From Gallibacter sp963634825 (lineage in GTDB: Bacteria; Bacillota; Clostridia; Peptostreptococcales; Anaerovoracaceae), in NCBI GenBank assembly GCA_963634825.1, contig CAVHCP010000001.1, positions 62,001-126,000 of the forward strand: a stretch of DNA of 64,000 nt, given 5' to 3'. The position numbers and the translations under genes were made by a program. The notes beneath the pieces were generated by a model. The model saw only the letters and a program-made list of their open reading frames with translations. It was not told the origin of the DNA and did not search any database. This document shows, one piece after another, positions 26,651-35,354 of this stretch. Position 1 is the first letter of the stretch. Every line of letters starts with the position of its first letter.

Positions 26651-26676
26651 AAAACCGATCGCAAGATCGGTTTTTT
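26651..26676. terminator. Bidirectional terminator after gdhA
   Basis: CCGATC-GCAA-GATCGG hairpin flanked by A-run and T-run, so it also ends the convergent unit finishing with tRNA-Leu. Confidence 0.9.
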
Positions 26677-26728
26677 ATTGCAATATGCGTGTTACAGTGG
26701 CTTTACCACTATTCCTAAATAAATATTA

Positions 26729-26815
26729 TGGTGCGACTGGCGAGATTCGAACTCGCACAAGGGTAACCTTACTGCCCCCTCAAGACAGCGCGTCTGCCTG
26801 TTCCGCCACAGTCGC
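26729..26815 (-). tRNA. tRNA-Leu (anticodon GAG)
   Basis: 87 bases including an encoded CCA. Acceptor stem GCGACTG/CAGTCGC, anticodon stem CTGTC/GGCAG with loop TTGAGGG (anticodon GAG), a long class II variable arm and T-arm GCGAG-TTCGAAT-CTCGC. Reads CUC/CUU. Only 12 bases downstream of the solute-binding protein stop, so it may be processed from that transcript. Confidence 0.97.
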
Positions 26816-26827
26816 AAATCATATCAT

Positions 26828-28489
26828 TTATTCCTCGGTTTTTCTTTGCTCATAGACGCAATACCATGTTTCTATGCCCTTATATGGATTAGCAAAGGTG
26901 GATTTTATTTCACCCTTAAAAACCGGTGCTTCTACAATACCATAAGTTTGGTATCCAATGCAATAGTATATAGCATCTTCTTTTAGATTTTTTTTGATTT
27001 CTTCAATAATACTTTTTGCATCCGACGGTTTTTGACCGCTCATCAGTTGATCTAACCTTTCGCTTAAATCCTGATTGTCATAACCGACATAATTATTTTC
27101 GCCATCAGCTTGCACAAGGCTTCTGAAGTCCATACTTTCACTTACCTGCATACCGCCGACATACATGTCATAGTTGCCTGCCTTTAGCGCCGCAAGATAT
27201 TCGCTTTCGCTTCTCTTGTCAACCTCTGCGTCGATATCAAGCTTTTCTAAATTTTCCTGCAAACTTTCTGCAGCAGTAACCCTCTGTGCATTATCCTCAT
27301 TTACAAGAATTTTTACCGAAAATTTTATTCCGTCCTCGTTTTCTAAAATACCATCATCATTTGTATCCTCAAATCCGAGTTTTTTTAGGGCTTTTGTAGC
27401 TTTCTCGAGATCATATTTGTATGTCTCTGCCTTTTGTGCGCCTAAATAATCAGGGAAATACAAGCTGTCGCTTGCAACAGCGCTCTTATAATATGCTTCC
27501 TCTAATATGGTCTCCTGATCTATCGCCTGCATAAGCGCACGCCTTACTTTTTTGTCAGCTAAAATTTCTTTTTTGGTATTTATGCCGACAAATTCGACCT
27601 GATTGCCTGTTATATCATTTATCTTTATATCCTTTTTTGTTATCTTTGTCTGCCTCATCAACGATTTTTCATATAAAATGCTTATATTGCTCGTTTCAAG
27701 CAGTTTTGTAAGCGAAGCGTCTCTTTTTACAATATTTATGCGGACCTTGCTTATAGGCTGTGTACCGTAATATTTATCATTAACAGCAAGCATCAGGTAA
27801 TCGCCCGGCTCATAAGAGTCATATTTGTACATTCCGCTGCCAAATGGCTCAAAATCAGTATCATCATTTACAAAAGAATATACACTTTTGTATTTATGCT
27901 CCGCTACGATCGGAAAGGATAAATCCGCTAATGATATGTCATTTGCATCATTGAATGTTATTGTTAAATTTTTGCCACTTCCGCTTACCGCTCTTATTTT
28001 GCTGGCTTTTTCGTAATATGGGCCCTTCTCGCCTATACTTTTTATGGCCTTTATTGTAAAGCTGATGTCATCAGCCTCAACTTTTTCGCCGTCTTGCCAC
28101 TTTGCATTTTTTAATTTTATTTCTACATTTTTACCGTCAAAGCTGTAGCTGTCCGCCAAATCACCCACAGGCGACATATTTTCGTCAAAATCAAAGAGAC
28201 TGCTATATATAAGCTTATTTATATATTGCAAATTTTCATCGGCTGTCAAAAGCGGATTTAGCGATTTCAAAGGATACATATACAGCTCAACCTGTTTGAC
28301 TTCATTGTCGACTATCTCGGTTTTTCCTATATTTTCATCAATCTTATCGCTTTGTGCACATTTGTAAATTACTAAAATACACAAAAACAAAATCAGCACA
28401 ACGACGATTATCGCTTTTCTGATGCTGTCCCGTCGCCATTCCTTATAATTTTTTAAAGATTTAATTTTCTCTAAGATCTTATCCTTCAT
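26828..28489 (-). CDS. Membrane-anchored family 5 solute-binding protein
   Basis: 553 residues related to peptide/nickel-binding proteins (SBP_bac_5): LNPLLTADENLQYINKLIYSSL, PVGDLADSYSF, WQDGEKVEADDISFT (segments quoted in part) and the FEPFGSGMYKYDSYEPGD region. The N-terminus is not a lipoprotein signal: a basic cytoplasmic stretch is followed by a membrane helix (about 25-43) ending in YKC, where Lys at -1 is incompatible with a lipobox. No permease or ATPase genes are adjacent. Overlaps coaE by 11 bases and lacks an SD, so translation is likely coupled. Ligand unknown. Confidence 0.8.
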   Translation of the reverse strand: MKDKILEKIKSLKNYKEWRRDSIRKAIIVVVLILFLCILVIYKCAQSDKIDENIGKTEIVDNEVKQVELYMYPLKSLNPLLTADENLQYINKLIYSSLFDFDENMSPVGDLADSYSFDGKNVEIKLKNAKWQDGEKVEADDISFTIKAIKSIGEKGPYYEKASKIRAVSGSGKNLTITFNDANDISLADLSFPIVAEHKYKSVYSFVNDDTDFEPFGSGMYKYDSYEPGDYLMLAVNDKYYGTQPISKVRINIVKRDASLTKLLETSNISILYEKSLMRQTKITKKDIKINDITGNQVEFVGINTKKEILADKKVRRALMQAIDQETILEEAYYKSAVASDSLYFPDYLGAQKAETYKYDLEKATKALKKLGFEDTNDDGILENEDGIKFSVKILVNEDNAQRVTAAESLQENLEKLDIDAEVDKRSESEYLAALKAGNYDMYVGGMQVSESMDFRSLVQADGENNYVGYDNQDLSERLDQLMSGQKPSDAKSIIEEIKKNLKEDAIYYCIGYQTYGIVEAPVFKGEIKSTFANPYKGIETWYCVYEQRKTEE

Positions 28490-29075
28490 ACTTTTTTATC
28501 AGCTCATCTATTTGTTTGAGCAGGCTTTCCCTTTCGTTCGAATTATCTAGCACTTCATCTGCAAGTGGCAATTTTTCGTCATCCTTCATTTGGCAATTTA
28601 TCCTATTTATTACATCTGTGCGAGAAATCTTTTCGCGTGCCAATATGCGCTCAACCTTCTTTTCGTGTTCGGCTACTATAAGCCAGACTAAATCGCAATA
28701 TTTATCAACGCCCGTTTCAAAAAGCAGTGGCGCTTCCAAAAAAATTATCTTCTCGCCGGATTTTTTATATCTGTTGATATCCTCTTCTATCTTACTTATT
28801 ATTGCCTTATGTGTTATCTCATTTAGGAGCTTTTCCTTTTTGCTGTCGCTAAATGCCATTTCTGCCAGCATTTTTCGCTTTAGCTCTCCTGTTTTTTTGT
28901 CGATTATTTCGTCACCAAAAGCATCTTTTAGTTCCTGCAAGGTCGGCTCCCCTTTTTGCGTTATTTGTCTTGCTATTTTATCCGCATCTATTATTTTGTA
29001 ATTTTTCTTTTCAAGATGAGAAGTTGCCGTGCTCTTGCCACTTCCTATGCCACCTGTAAGGCCAATGATTAGCAT
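28479..29075 (-). CDS. coaE: Dephospho-CoA kinase
   Basis: 198 residues, last step of CoA synthesis. P-loop GLTGGIGSGKST at the very N-terminus, DADKIARQI and LEAPLLFETG are family motifs. Start chosen at 29075: GGAG is 7 bases upstream, and the P-loop then falls at residue 5 as in the family; the longer reading frame adds 14 unsupported residues. Lies 10 bases after polA, as in many Firmicutes. Confidence 0.95.
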   Translation of the reverse strand: MLIIGLTGGIGSGKSTATSHLEKKNYKIIDADKIARQITQKGEPTLQELKDAFGDEIIDKKTGELKRKMLAEMAFSDSKKEKLLNEITHKAIISKIEEDINRYKKSGEKIIFLEAPLLFETGVDKYCDLVWLIVAEHEKKVERILAREKISRTDVINRINCQMKDDEKLPLADEVLDNSNERESLLKQIDELIKKYEG

Positions 29076-29085
29076 CTTAATTCTC

Positions 29086-31722
29086 CTATTTGAGCTCAAG
29101 CCAATTATCTCCGACATTTAACTCGACCGTCAAGCTAACAGAAAGCTGCAACGCATGTTCCATTGCATCTCTCAACATTTTTTTAACGTCCCCAAGCTCA
29201 TCCTTGTGAGCTTCTATGATAAGTTCGTCGTGTACCTGCACTACAAGCCTTGATTTCATTCCTAAAAGGCTATGATATACCCTTATCATAGCGAGCTTTA
29301 TGATATCTGCCGCGCTTCCTTGTATCGGCGTATTCATCGCAAGTCTCTCTCCAAGCTGTCTTACCACATAAGCTTTTGCATTTATTTCTTTTATATCTCT
29401 TTTGCGCCCAAGTATCGTATTTACATATCCATTTTCTCTGCAAAATGCGATCTGCTCATCCATAAACTTTTTTACGGCTCGATGCTTTTCGAAATACTCA
29501 TCTATATAATTTTGTGCTTCCTTTCGTGTAATGTCAAGCTCCGTGCTCAGCCCAAACGAGCTCATACCATATATAACGCCAAAATTTATCGCTTTGGCAC
29601 TGCTACGCTGCGCACTTGTTACTTTCTCAGCAGGAATGCCCATAACTCGCGCTGCTGTCGCTTTATGGATATCTTGATTTTCGTTAAAAGCCTTTGTAAG
29701 TGCCTCATCACCGCTCATGTGCGCTAAAACTCTCAGCTCTATCTGCGAATAATCTGCGCCTACAAATACATATTCCTCGCTCGAAGGTATAAAAGCTCCT
29801 CTTATCTTTTTGCCAAGCTCATCTCGTACAGGTATATTTTGCATATTAGGATTTGAACTCGAAATCCTGCCCGTTGTTGTGACTGTTTGGTTAAAACCGG
29901 CATGCACTTTGCCGTCATCCGCAATCACCTGCAAAAGCCCGTCGATATATGTGCTTGTGAGCTTTGTCAGCTTCCTATATTCCAAAATGAGCGGTATTAT
30001 CGGGTGCTTATCCCTTAGCTTTTCTAAGACCTCCGCTCCCGTTGCATATCCTCTTTTCGTTTTTTTTGCCGGTTCAAGTCCGAGCTTTTCAAACAAAATC
30101 ATACCAAGCTGCACGGGTGATTTTATGTTGAAGTTTTCTCCTGCAAGCATATGAATGTTTGTAGTCAGCTCATTTTCTCTTTTTAAAAGCTCATCTCCGA
30201 GTTTTTTTAGGTAGTCGATATTAAGCTTCATGCCTGCGCACTCCATCGACGCCATTACCTCTATCAATGGTAGCTCCACATCATAAAAGAGACTTGCAAG
30301 CCCTTGCTCACTTATTTCATTTTTTTGCCTTCTTATAAGATCATTTATAATTGCAAATTCGACAGAAGCCCTTTCCTCTATGTCTTCTTCTTGTATCTTT
30401 ACAAAAAAATCCTCATTTGCTATTCTCTTTAGCGAATAGTCATTTACAGACGGCTTTAGCACGTATTCTGCTATTGCCGTGTCAAAGGCTATCTTAAACT
30501 CCTTTTCGGAAAGACACATCAAATTATATATTTCATTTTTTAAATCATGTCCGTAGATTTTTTTACCTGATGCCTTTATCACCTCATATACGCCTTGCAC
30601 GCTTCCCTCAAATGTATTTTTTTGGAAATAAATAACATCATCATAAAAAACTGCAATAGCGTCTATCTTTGGTCTTTTTTTATGATTATTATCGGAATAT
30701 ATACGAAGTCCAACCGCATCATCAAAACCTTCAGAAATCTTATTGCCCGAAGTTTGTTTTGTGCTTAGGCATTTTGCAAACTCATCTGCCGAAATATCCT
30801 TTCCTATTTCTATCAGCTTATATGTGGACAGTTCTGCACTGTGCTCCGCTGCCTCCGGTATATCGAGCTTTTTTAAAAATGTATTGAACTCAAGCTTTTT
30901 ATATAGCTCTACAAGTTTTGCATAATCCGGCTCCGTCAGCTTACAATCTTCAAAATCTATGTCGATTGGTACATTTCTGTTTATCGTCGCAAGCTTCTTG
31001 CTCATATATGCCAATGTTTCATTTTCAATGAGTTTATTTTTTATGCCCTTCGGCTCTACCTCTTCTATATTTTTATATATATTTTCGAGCGTCTCGTATT
31101 CGCATATGAGCCTTGTGGCACCCTTGTCGCCGATGCCGGGAACGCCCGGTATATTATCAGATTTATCGCCGACAATAGCCTTATAATCTATAAAGCTTGT
31201 AACAGGAAATCCGTATTCGTCAAAAAAGGCGTCATCATCATATAAAGCAAATTGCGATATACCCTTTTTTGTAATAAGCACCTTTGTTTTTTTGCCGGCA
31301 AGCTGAAGCGCATCTTTATCTCCTGTGATAATAAGCGCATTTTTGCCCTCATCCTCCGCTTTTTTTGATATTGTACCGATCAAATCGTCTGCCTCAAAGC
31401 CCTCAAGCTCGATACGCTTTATATTCATCGCATCCAAAATCTCCTTTAGGACAGGGATTTGCATCGCAAGCTCAAGTGGCATTTTTTTCCTGCCTGCCTT
31501 ATAATCCTCATACTCCTTATGCCTAAAGGTCGGTGCCTTTACATCAAATGTAACAATTATATATTGTGGCTTATGATCTTTTTTTATTTTTTCCAACATA
31601 TTAAGGAAGCCATATATCCCTTGTGTATACATGCCTTCCTTTGTTATCATCGGCCTTTGCATCGCATAGTAAGCCCTATTTACCAGACTGTTTCCGTCTA
31701 TGATTATTACTTGATTTTCCAT
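29086..31722 (-). CDS. polA: DNA polymerase I
   Basis: 878 residues: 5'-3' exonuclease (1-300, with GDKDALQL and GDKSDNIPGVPGIG), a central 3'-5' exonuclease-like domain without a recognisable DxE metal site, and an intact polymerase domain (DYSQIELRVLAHMSGD, KAINFGVIYGMSSFG, VQVHDELIIEA). Proofreading is therefore probably absent, as in Bacillus Pol I. There is no SD; instead an extended -10 ends 6 bases before the ATG (see 31729-31737). Confidence 0.97.
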   Translation of the reverse strand: MENQVIIIDGNSLVNRAYYAMQRPMITKEGMYTQGIYGFLNMLEKIKKDHKPQYIIVTFDVKAPTFRHKEYEDYKAGRKKMPLELAMQIPVLKEILDAMNIKRIELEGFEADDLIGTISKKAEDEGKNALIITGDKDALQLAGKKTKVLITKKGISQFALYDDDAFFDEYGFPVTSFIDYKAIVGDKSDNIPGVPGIGDKGATRLICEYETLENIYKNIEEVEPKGIKNKLIENETLAYMSKKLATINRNVPIDIDFEDCKLTEPDYAKLVELYKKLEFNTFLKKLDIPEAAEHSAELSTYKLIEIGKDISADEFAKCLSTKQTSGNKISEGFDDAVGLRIYSDNNHKKRPKIDAIAVFYDDVIYFQKNTFEGSVQGVYEVIKASGKKIYGHDLKNEIYNLMCLSEKEFKIAFDTAIAEYVLKPSVNDYSLKRIANEDFFVKIQEEDIEERASVEFAIINDLIRRQKNEISEQGLASLFYDVELPLIEVMASMECAGMKLNIDYLKKLGDELLKRENELTTNIHMLAGENFNIKSPVQLGMILFEKLGLEPAKKTKRGYATGAEVLEKLRDKHPIIPLILEYRKLTKLTSTYIDGLLQVIADDGKVHAGFNQTVTTTGRISSSNPNMQNIPVRDELGKKIRGAFIPSSEEYVFVGADYSQIELRVLAHMSGDEALTKAFNENQDIHKATAARVMGIPAEKVTSAQRSSAKAINFGVIYGMSSFGLSTELDITRKEAQNYIDEYFEKHRAVKKFMDEQIAFCRENGYVNTILGRKRDIKEINAKAYVVRQLGERLAMNTPIQGSAADIIKLAMIRVYHSLLGMKSRLVVQVHDELIIEAHKDELGDVKKMLRDAMEHALQLSVSLTVELNVGDNWLELK

Positions 31723-31728
31723 ATGTTT

Positions 31729-31737
31729 ATTTTAGCA
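31729..31737 (-). promoter_or_regulatory. Extended -10 placed for a leaderless polA mRNA
   Basis: Minus-strand TGCTAAAAT (an extended -10) is followed by AAACAT and the polA ATG. Transcription would begin at or next to the start codon. No good -35 is seen at 17 bases; the TTGACA nearby is only 10 bases from the -10. Confidence 0.45.
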
Positions 31738-31761
31738 GAATTTTTGTCAAAAAACTACACT

Positions 31762-33939
31762 TTAGATAAATTCGAGCTCCCAGCTGTATCTGCCGTCATC
31801 GCCCTTTTTATACCTCAAATAAGCGCTAAACTTGTTTCCCTTTTTGCTTACAAGCCCGTGAAAACCGACCTTGCCATTTTTTAAAAGGAGCTCCACCATC
31901 TGCGCGCTGACTTCTTTTCCAAAGGAATGAATATACTTATCATCCTTCCAAACTGCAAATTTACAGCCGTTTCGCCAATTGCTGCATCCAAATGCCCTCG
32001 GCGTCTCTATGACGGGATTGCCGCACTCGGGACATATACCTACGCTTTTTGTATTTTCATCAAGTATAACCCTGCCACCGAACTTCTTGCTTTCTTTTAT
32101 ATCCTCTACGGATTTTGCAACAAAATCCTTTATGAGATTCAAAAAATCCTCTTGCTCAAACTTGCCCTTTTCTATGTCAGAAAGCGTCTTTTCGAGTCTG
32201 CCTGTATAATCGAGATCAAAAAGTTCCTTCACCGGGAATGTTTCGACCATCATTTTGCCAAGCTCGGTTATAACAAGCGACTTTTTGTTTGCCTTTATAT
32301 ATCCTGCCGTCTTTAGCTTTTGTATAGTTTGCGCGCGCGTTGCAGGTGTACCGATCGAAAACCCGCTCAAAATAGAAAGCATCATCTCATCGGAGTCTTC
32401 CTCGCTTGTATCAACGCTCCTGCCACATGTCTCCATTACCTTTAAAAGCGTTTTTTCGGTATGATGCTTTGGCGGTTTTTTAACAACTTCGCTCGCCCTG
32501 CCATCTTTGACAAGGAGCTTGTCGCCTTTATTTATTACAGGCAAAAGATTGTCCTTTGACTGTATATTTTCGGCAAGCTTAAAGCCCGGTTCTATCTGCA
32601 CCTTTCCTTTTATAAGAACTATTCCCTGCTCTCCGCTTGCAAGAGTTACTGCCGCCTCGAGCCTTGTTTCCTCGCTTATCGCCTGTGGCAAGAACTGCGC
32701 CAAAAACCTATTTTTTATCGCATCATATACCTTTTGCTCATCTAAAGTAAGTTTTTGCGGAATGATATACGTCGGGATGATCGCACTATGCGACTCAACC
32801 TTTTTGCTGTCAAAAATTCGCTTTGTATCCTTAAATTTTATCTTTTCTTCAAAGGCGGTACCTTTTTTTACCTCCTCAAGTACTCTTTTTGCCTTATCCT
32901 TTAGGCTTTCATCAAGAACATTGCTTGCCGTCCTCGGATATGTGATAAATTTCTTTTCGTACAGATCCTGCGCCACCTTTAAAACCTTTTCTGAAGTCCA
33001 GCCCTGATATTTTGATGTTATATATCCTTGTAAGTTGGATAAATTAAACAAAAATGGTGCATTTTCACTTTTGCGTTCGACCTGTTTTTTTGTAATCTCA
33101 AGCTCCTTATTTATGAGCTCATGTGCGATGTCCTGCGCTTCCTTTTCGGTCTCAAACTTTTCTGTTTTTTCATCATCTATACCCTTGCCAAGCTTATAAA
33201 ATATACCTTCTACGCTTTCGCCCGATGGCACTGTTAAATCCAAAACAACCTTATAATACTTGCTTTCCTTAAACTCTTCTATCTGCTTGTCTCTGTCATA
33301 TATGATTTTTAGCGTCGGCATAAGCACCCTGCCTACATTTAAAAGCGCTTTTTGACCTGTATTTTTGTATTTGACCGTCGCTACGGATGTTAAATTTATA
33401 CCAATTAGCCAGTCAGCTGTCTGTCTGCCAAATCCGGCATCGCTTAGAGTCTTCATTTTTTCGTTTGGTCTTAAATTTGCAAGTCCGCTCACAACCTCCT
33501 TTGGCGTCCACTCATTTAATAGGAGCCTGTCAATTTCCTTTGAGGGCTTGATGCTCTTGAAAATTTCATCGGCAATTATCTGCCCCTCTCTGTCCCAGTC
33601 GGTAGCAGATATTATCTTATCGACATCATCACGCAAAGCGAGAGTTTTTATCGTTTCGAGCTGTTTTTTTGCACCCTCGTCAGTCTTTGTCTTGTCGCCG
33701 TTTTGCGTTTTTATCTTATACTTAAACTCCTGCGGTATGAATGGGAAATTTTCCATTTTCCACGATTTCATTTTTGGATCATAATCAATTGCATCATATA
33801 ATTGAAGCAAGTGACCAAATACCCATGTTATGATATATTGGTCACCCTCTAAATACCCGTTTTTTCTTGTTTTTACACCCGTTGCATCGGCTATATTGCG
33901 TGCAACTGACGGTTTTTCTGCTATTATCAAACTCTTCAT
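31762..33939 (-). CDS. topB: DNA topoisomerase III
   Basis: 725 residues, type IA topoisomerase. TOPRIM domain at the N-terminus (LIIAEKPSVARNIAD; DWDREGQIIADEIF), active-site Tyr in FITYPRTASN (about residue 330), and a C-terminal zinc-ribbon-like part with CPECG and GCSNW plus a second domain of the kind appended to TopB. Overlaps the small upstream gene by 4 bases (ATGA). Confidence 0.95.
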   Translation of the reverse strand: MKSLIIAEKPSVARNIADATGVKTRKNGYLEGDQYIITWVFGHLLQLYDAIDYDPKMKSWKMENFPFIPQEFKYKIKTQNGDKTKTDEGAKKQLETIKTLALRDDVDKIISATDWDREGQIIADEIFKSIKPSKEIDRLLLNEWTPKEVVSGLANLRPNEKMKTLSDAGFGRQTADWLIGINLTSVATVKYKNTGQKALLNVGRVLMPTLKIIYDRDKQIEEFKESKYYKVVLDLTVPSGESVEGIFYKLGKGIDDEKTEKFETEKEAQDIAHELINKELEITKKQVERKSENAPFLFNLSNLQGYITSKYQGWTSEKVLKVAQDLYEKKFITYPRTASNVLDESLKDKAKRVLEEVKKGTAFEEKIKFKDTKRIFDSKKVESHSAIIPTYIIPQKLTLDEQKVYDAIKNRFLAQFLPQAISEETRLEAAVTLASGEQGIVLIKGKVQIEPGFKLAENIQSKDNLLPVINKGDKLLVKDGRASEVVKKPPKHHTEKTLLKVMETCGRSVDTSEEDSDEMMLSILSGFSIGTPATRAQTIQKLKTAGYIKANKKSLVITELGKMMVETFPVKELFDLDYTGRLEKTLSDIEKGKFEQEDFLNLIKDFVAKSVEDIKESKKFGGRVILDENTKSVGICPECGNPVIETPRAFGCSNWRNGCKFAVWKDDKYIHSFGKEVSAQMVELLLKNGKVGFHGLVSKKGNKFSAYLRYKKGDDGRYSWELEFI

Positions 33940-34220
33940 TTTTGCTTCTCATATCCTGCGGCAAGCATCATCTCATCCGCCTCTTTTGTTGTAAGCTTCA
34001 TATTTATACATAGATTTATCACATCATCACGCGACATCTCTGGATCCTGCGCAGTGCTTAAACATATAAATTGATCCTTGTCCATTTTTATATTCTTAAA
34101 GGAGATTTCTCCTGATGCTATCTTCCTGTCATAAATCCTAAAAAATACGACTCTCAGCGGTATATCAGGATTTTCGTTTACTACCTCTTTTGAATATGTC
34201 TCTTCTAAATATTTTTTCAT
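33936..34220 (-). CDS. Small protein of unknown function between lysR-type gene and topB
   Basis: 94 residues, not recognised with confidence. Starts MKKYLEETYSKEVV at 34220 through an ATGA overlap with the regulator upstream and ends with an ATGA overlap with topB, so it is translated in tight coupling to both. The C-terminal third (SRDDVINLCINMKLTTKEADEMMLAAGY, quoted only in part: LTTKEADEMMLAAGY) looks like the second half of small XRE-type helix-turn-helix proteins in which an LxLxxEEANxLLxxAGY helix closes the domain. No signal peptide or membrane segment. A DNA-binding or regulatory role is possible, not shown. Confidence 0.6.
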   Translation of the reverse strand: MKKYLEETYSKEVVNENPDIPLRVVFFRIYDRKIASGEISFKNIKMDKDQFICLSTAQDPEMSRDDVINLCINMKLTTKEADEMMLAAGYEKQK

Positions 34221-35170
34221 TTTGCTTCCTTTTTTAGCTTTTGCGCTTCTCTCCACTTCAAAATTCTTTCTTCCAAAGATTGCAGGTAATCTACCCCTGT
34301 CTGTGTAAGCTCTCTGTTTTTGGTCTTTATCCAGCCAAGCTCACATTTTTTTATTGGCGTTACGGTAATATATCTTATATCATTATACCAATCGTTATGA
34401 GAATGGTCCTTCCTCGTATCTATGAATGCAACCTCCGTATCCCTTACTGCACGCATTACATTGCCTACGCTTGCAAGAGACATAGTAATTTTTTCGATAT
34501 TTAGCTCCTTAAGACAACTTGTCCAAAGCAAATCCATCGTTTCTGTAATATGTGAAACAAATGAGAGATTTTTGAGATGCTCTGCATCTATAGTATCTGC
34601 TTCGATATAATATAGCGGATTTTTCTTTCCGACAACTACGCAAATATCCTCCTCTGCGAGCCTGTGATATTCAAGTCCGTGATAAGCAAGCATCCTGTCG
34701 AGCGTATCTCTTTTATCTATAAAAAATCGCACAATCCCAATCTCACTTTTGCCGGATGCTACATTGTCGATAATGATATTGATCGCCGCATCCTCCACCT
34801 TAAAATTGGCAAGCTTTTTTTCCTTTTTATTATATTTTTTGTATAAATCAAGCAAAGAATCCTTGCCGAGAAGCGAAAAATTATTTGAAACGGAGAGATA
34901 TTTTGTTTCATCGCTGCTCGAAATCACATATGTTTGCAACTGCTTTATTTCCTCGTCTATGACCTTTGCTTTTCTGTATAAATCCTCTCCAAATGCGGTC
35001 AGCTTGTTTTCTCTGCCTATTTTCTCAAATATCTTTGCATTTAACTCGTTTTCGAAATTTTTCATAGAGAGGCTCAGAGTCGGTTGCGCCATATTTAACT
35101 TCATCGCCGCCTCTGTCATATTTTTTGATTCGACTATTGCTATCAACTGCTCAAAAAATTCCGTCTTCAT
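34217..35170 (-). CDS. LysR family transcriptional regulator
   Basis: 317 residues. N-terminal winged helix typical of LysR (FFEQLIAIVESKNMTEAAMKL, NMAQPTLSLSMKNFE) and a ligand-binding C-terminal domain. Strong SD GGGGGAG before the ATG. It is divergent from the YkvI-like transporter at 35355, the classic LysR-target layout, and heads an operon with topB and polA. Confidence 0.88.
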   Translation of the reverse strand: MKTEFFEQLIAIVESKNMTEAAMKLNMAQPTLSLSMKNFENELNAKIFEKIGRENKLTAFGEDLYRKAKVIDEEIKQLQTYVISSSDETKYLSVSNNFSLLGKDSLLDLYKKYNKKEKKLANFKVEDAAINIIIDNVASGKSEIGIVRFFIDKRDTLDRMLAYHGLEYHRLAEEDICVVVGKKNPLYYIEADTIDAEHLKNLSFVSHITETMDLLWTSCLKELNIEKITMSLASVGNVMRAVRDTEVAFIDTRKDHSHNDWYNDIRYITVTPIKKCELGWIKTKNRELTQTGVDYLQSLEERILKWREAQKLKKEAK

Positions 35171-35228
35171 TTTTAATTTGCTCCCCCTATATTACAAACA
35201 TCCTTTCAAAATGTATAATGTGTAATCG

Positions 35229-35244
35229 ATAATCTATTTATTAT
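35229..35244. promoter_or_regulatory. Possible LysR-type operator
   Basis: ATAAT-N6-ATTAT inverted repeat in the 184-base intergenic region between the LysR gene and the transporter, matching the loose T-N11-A dyad format. A second A/T palindrome TTAATATATTAA is at 35246-35257. The region is so A/T-rich that chance is a real alternative. Confidence 0.3.
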
Positions 35245-35354
35245 TTTAATATATTAACATAATAAATTTCAATATATTTCTTTTATATTTGCTATTATAA
35301 TCAGCTTATGTAAAAGTTTGTTATATTTTTAATTATGTAAGAGAGGTAATGACT

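Noticed and set aside
31744..31752. TTGACA upstream of polA as a -35 box
   Set aside because: It is only 10 bases from the TAAAAT box, too near for sigma-A binding, and no -10 fits at 17 bases.
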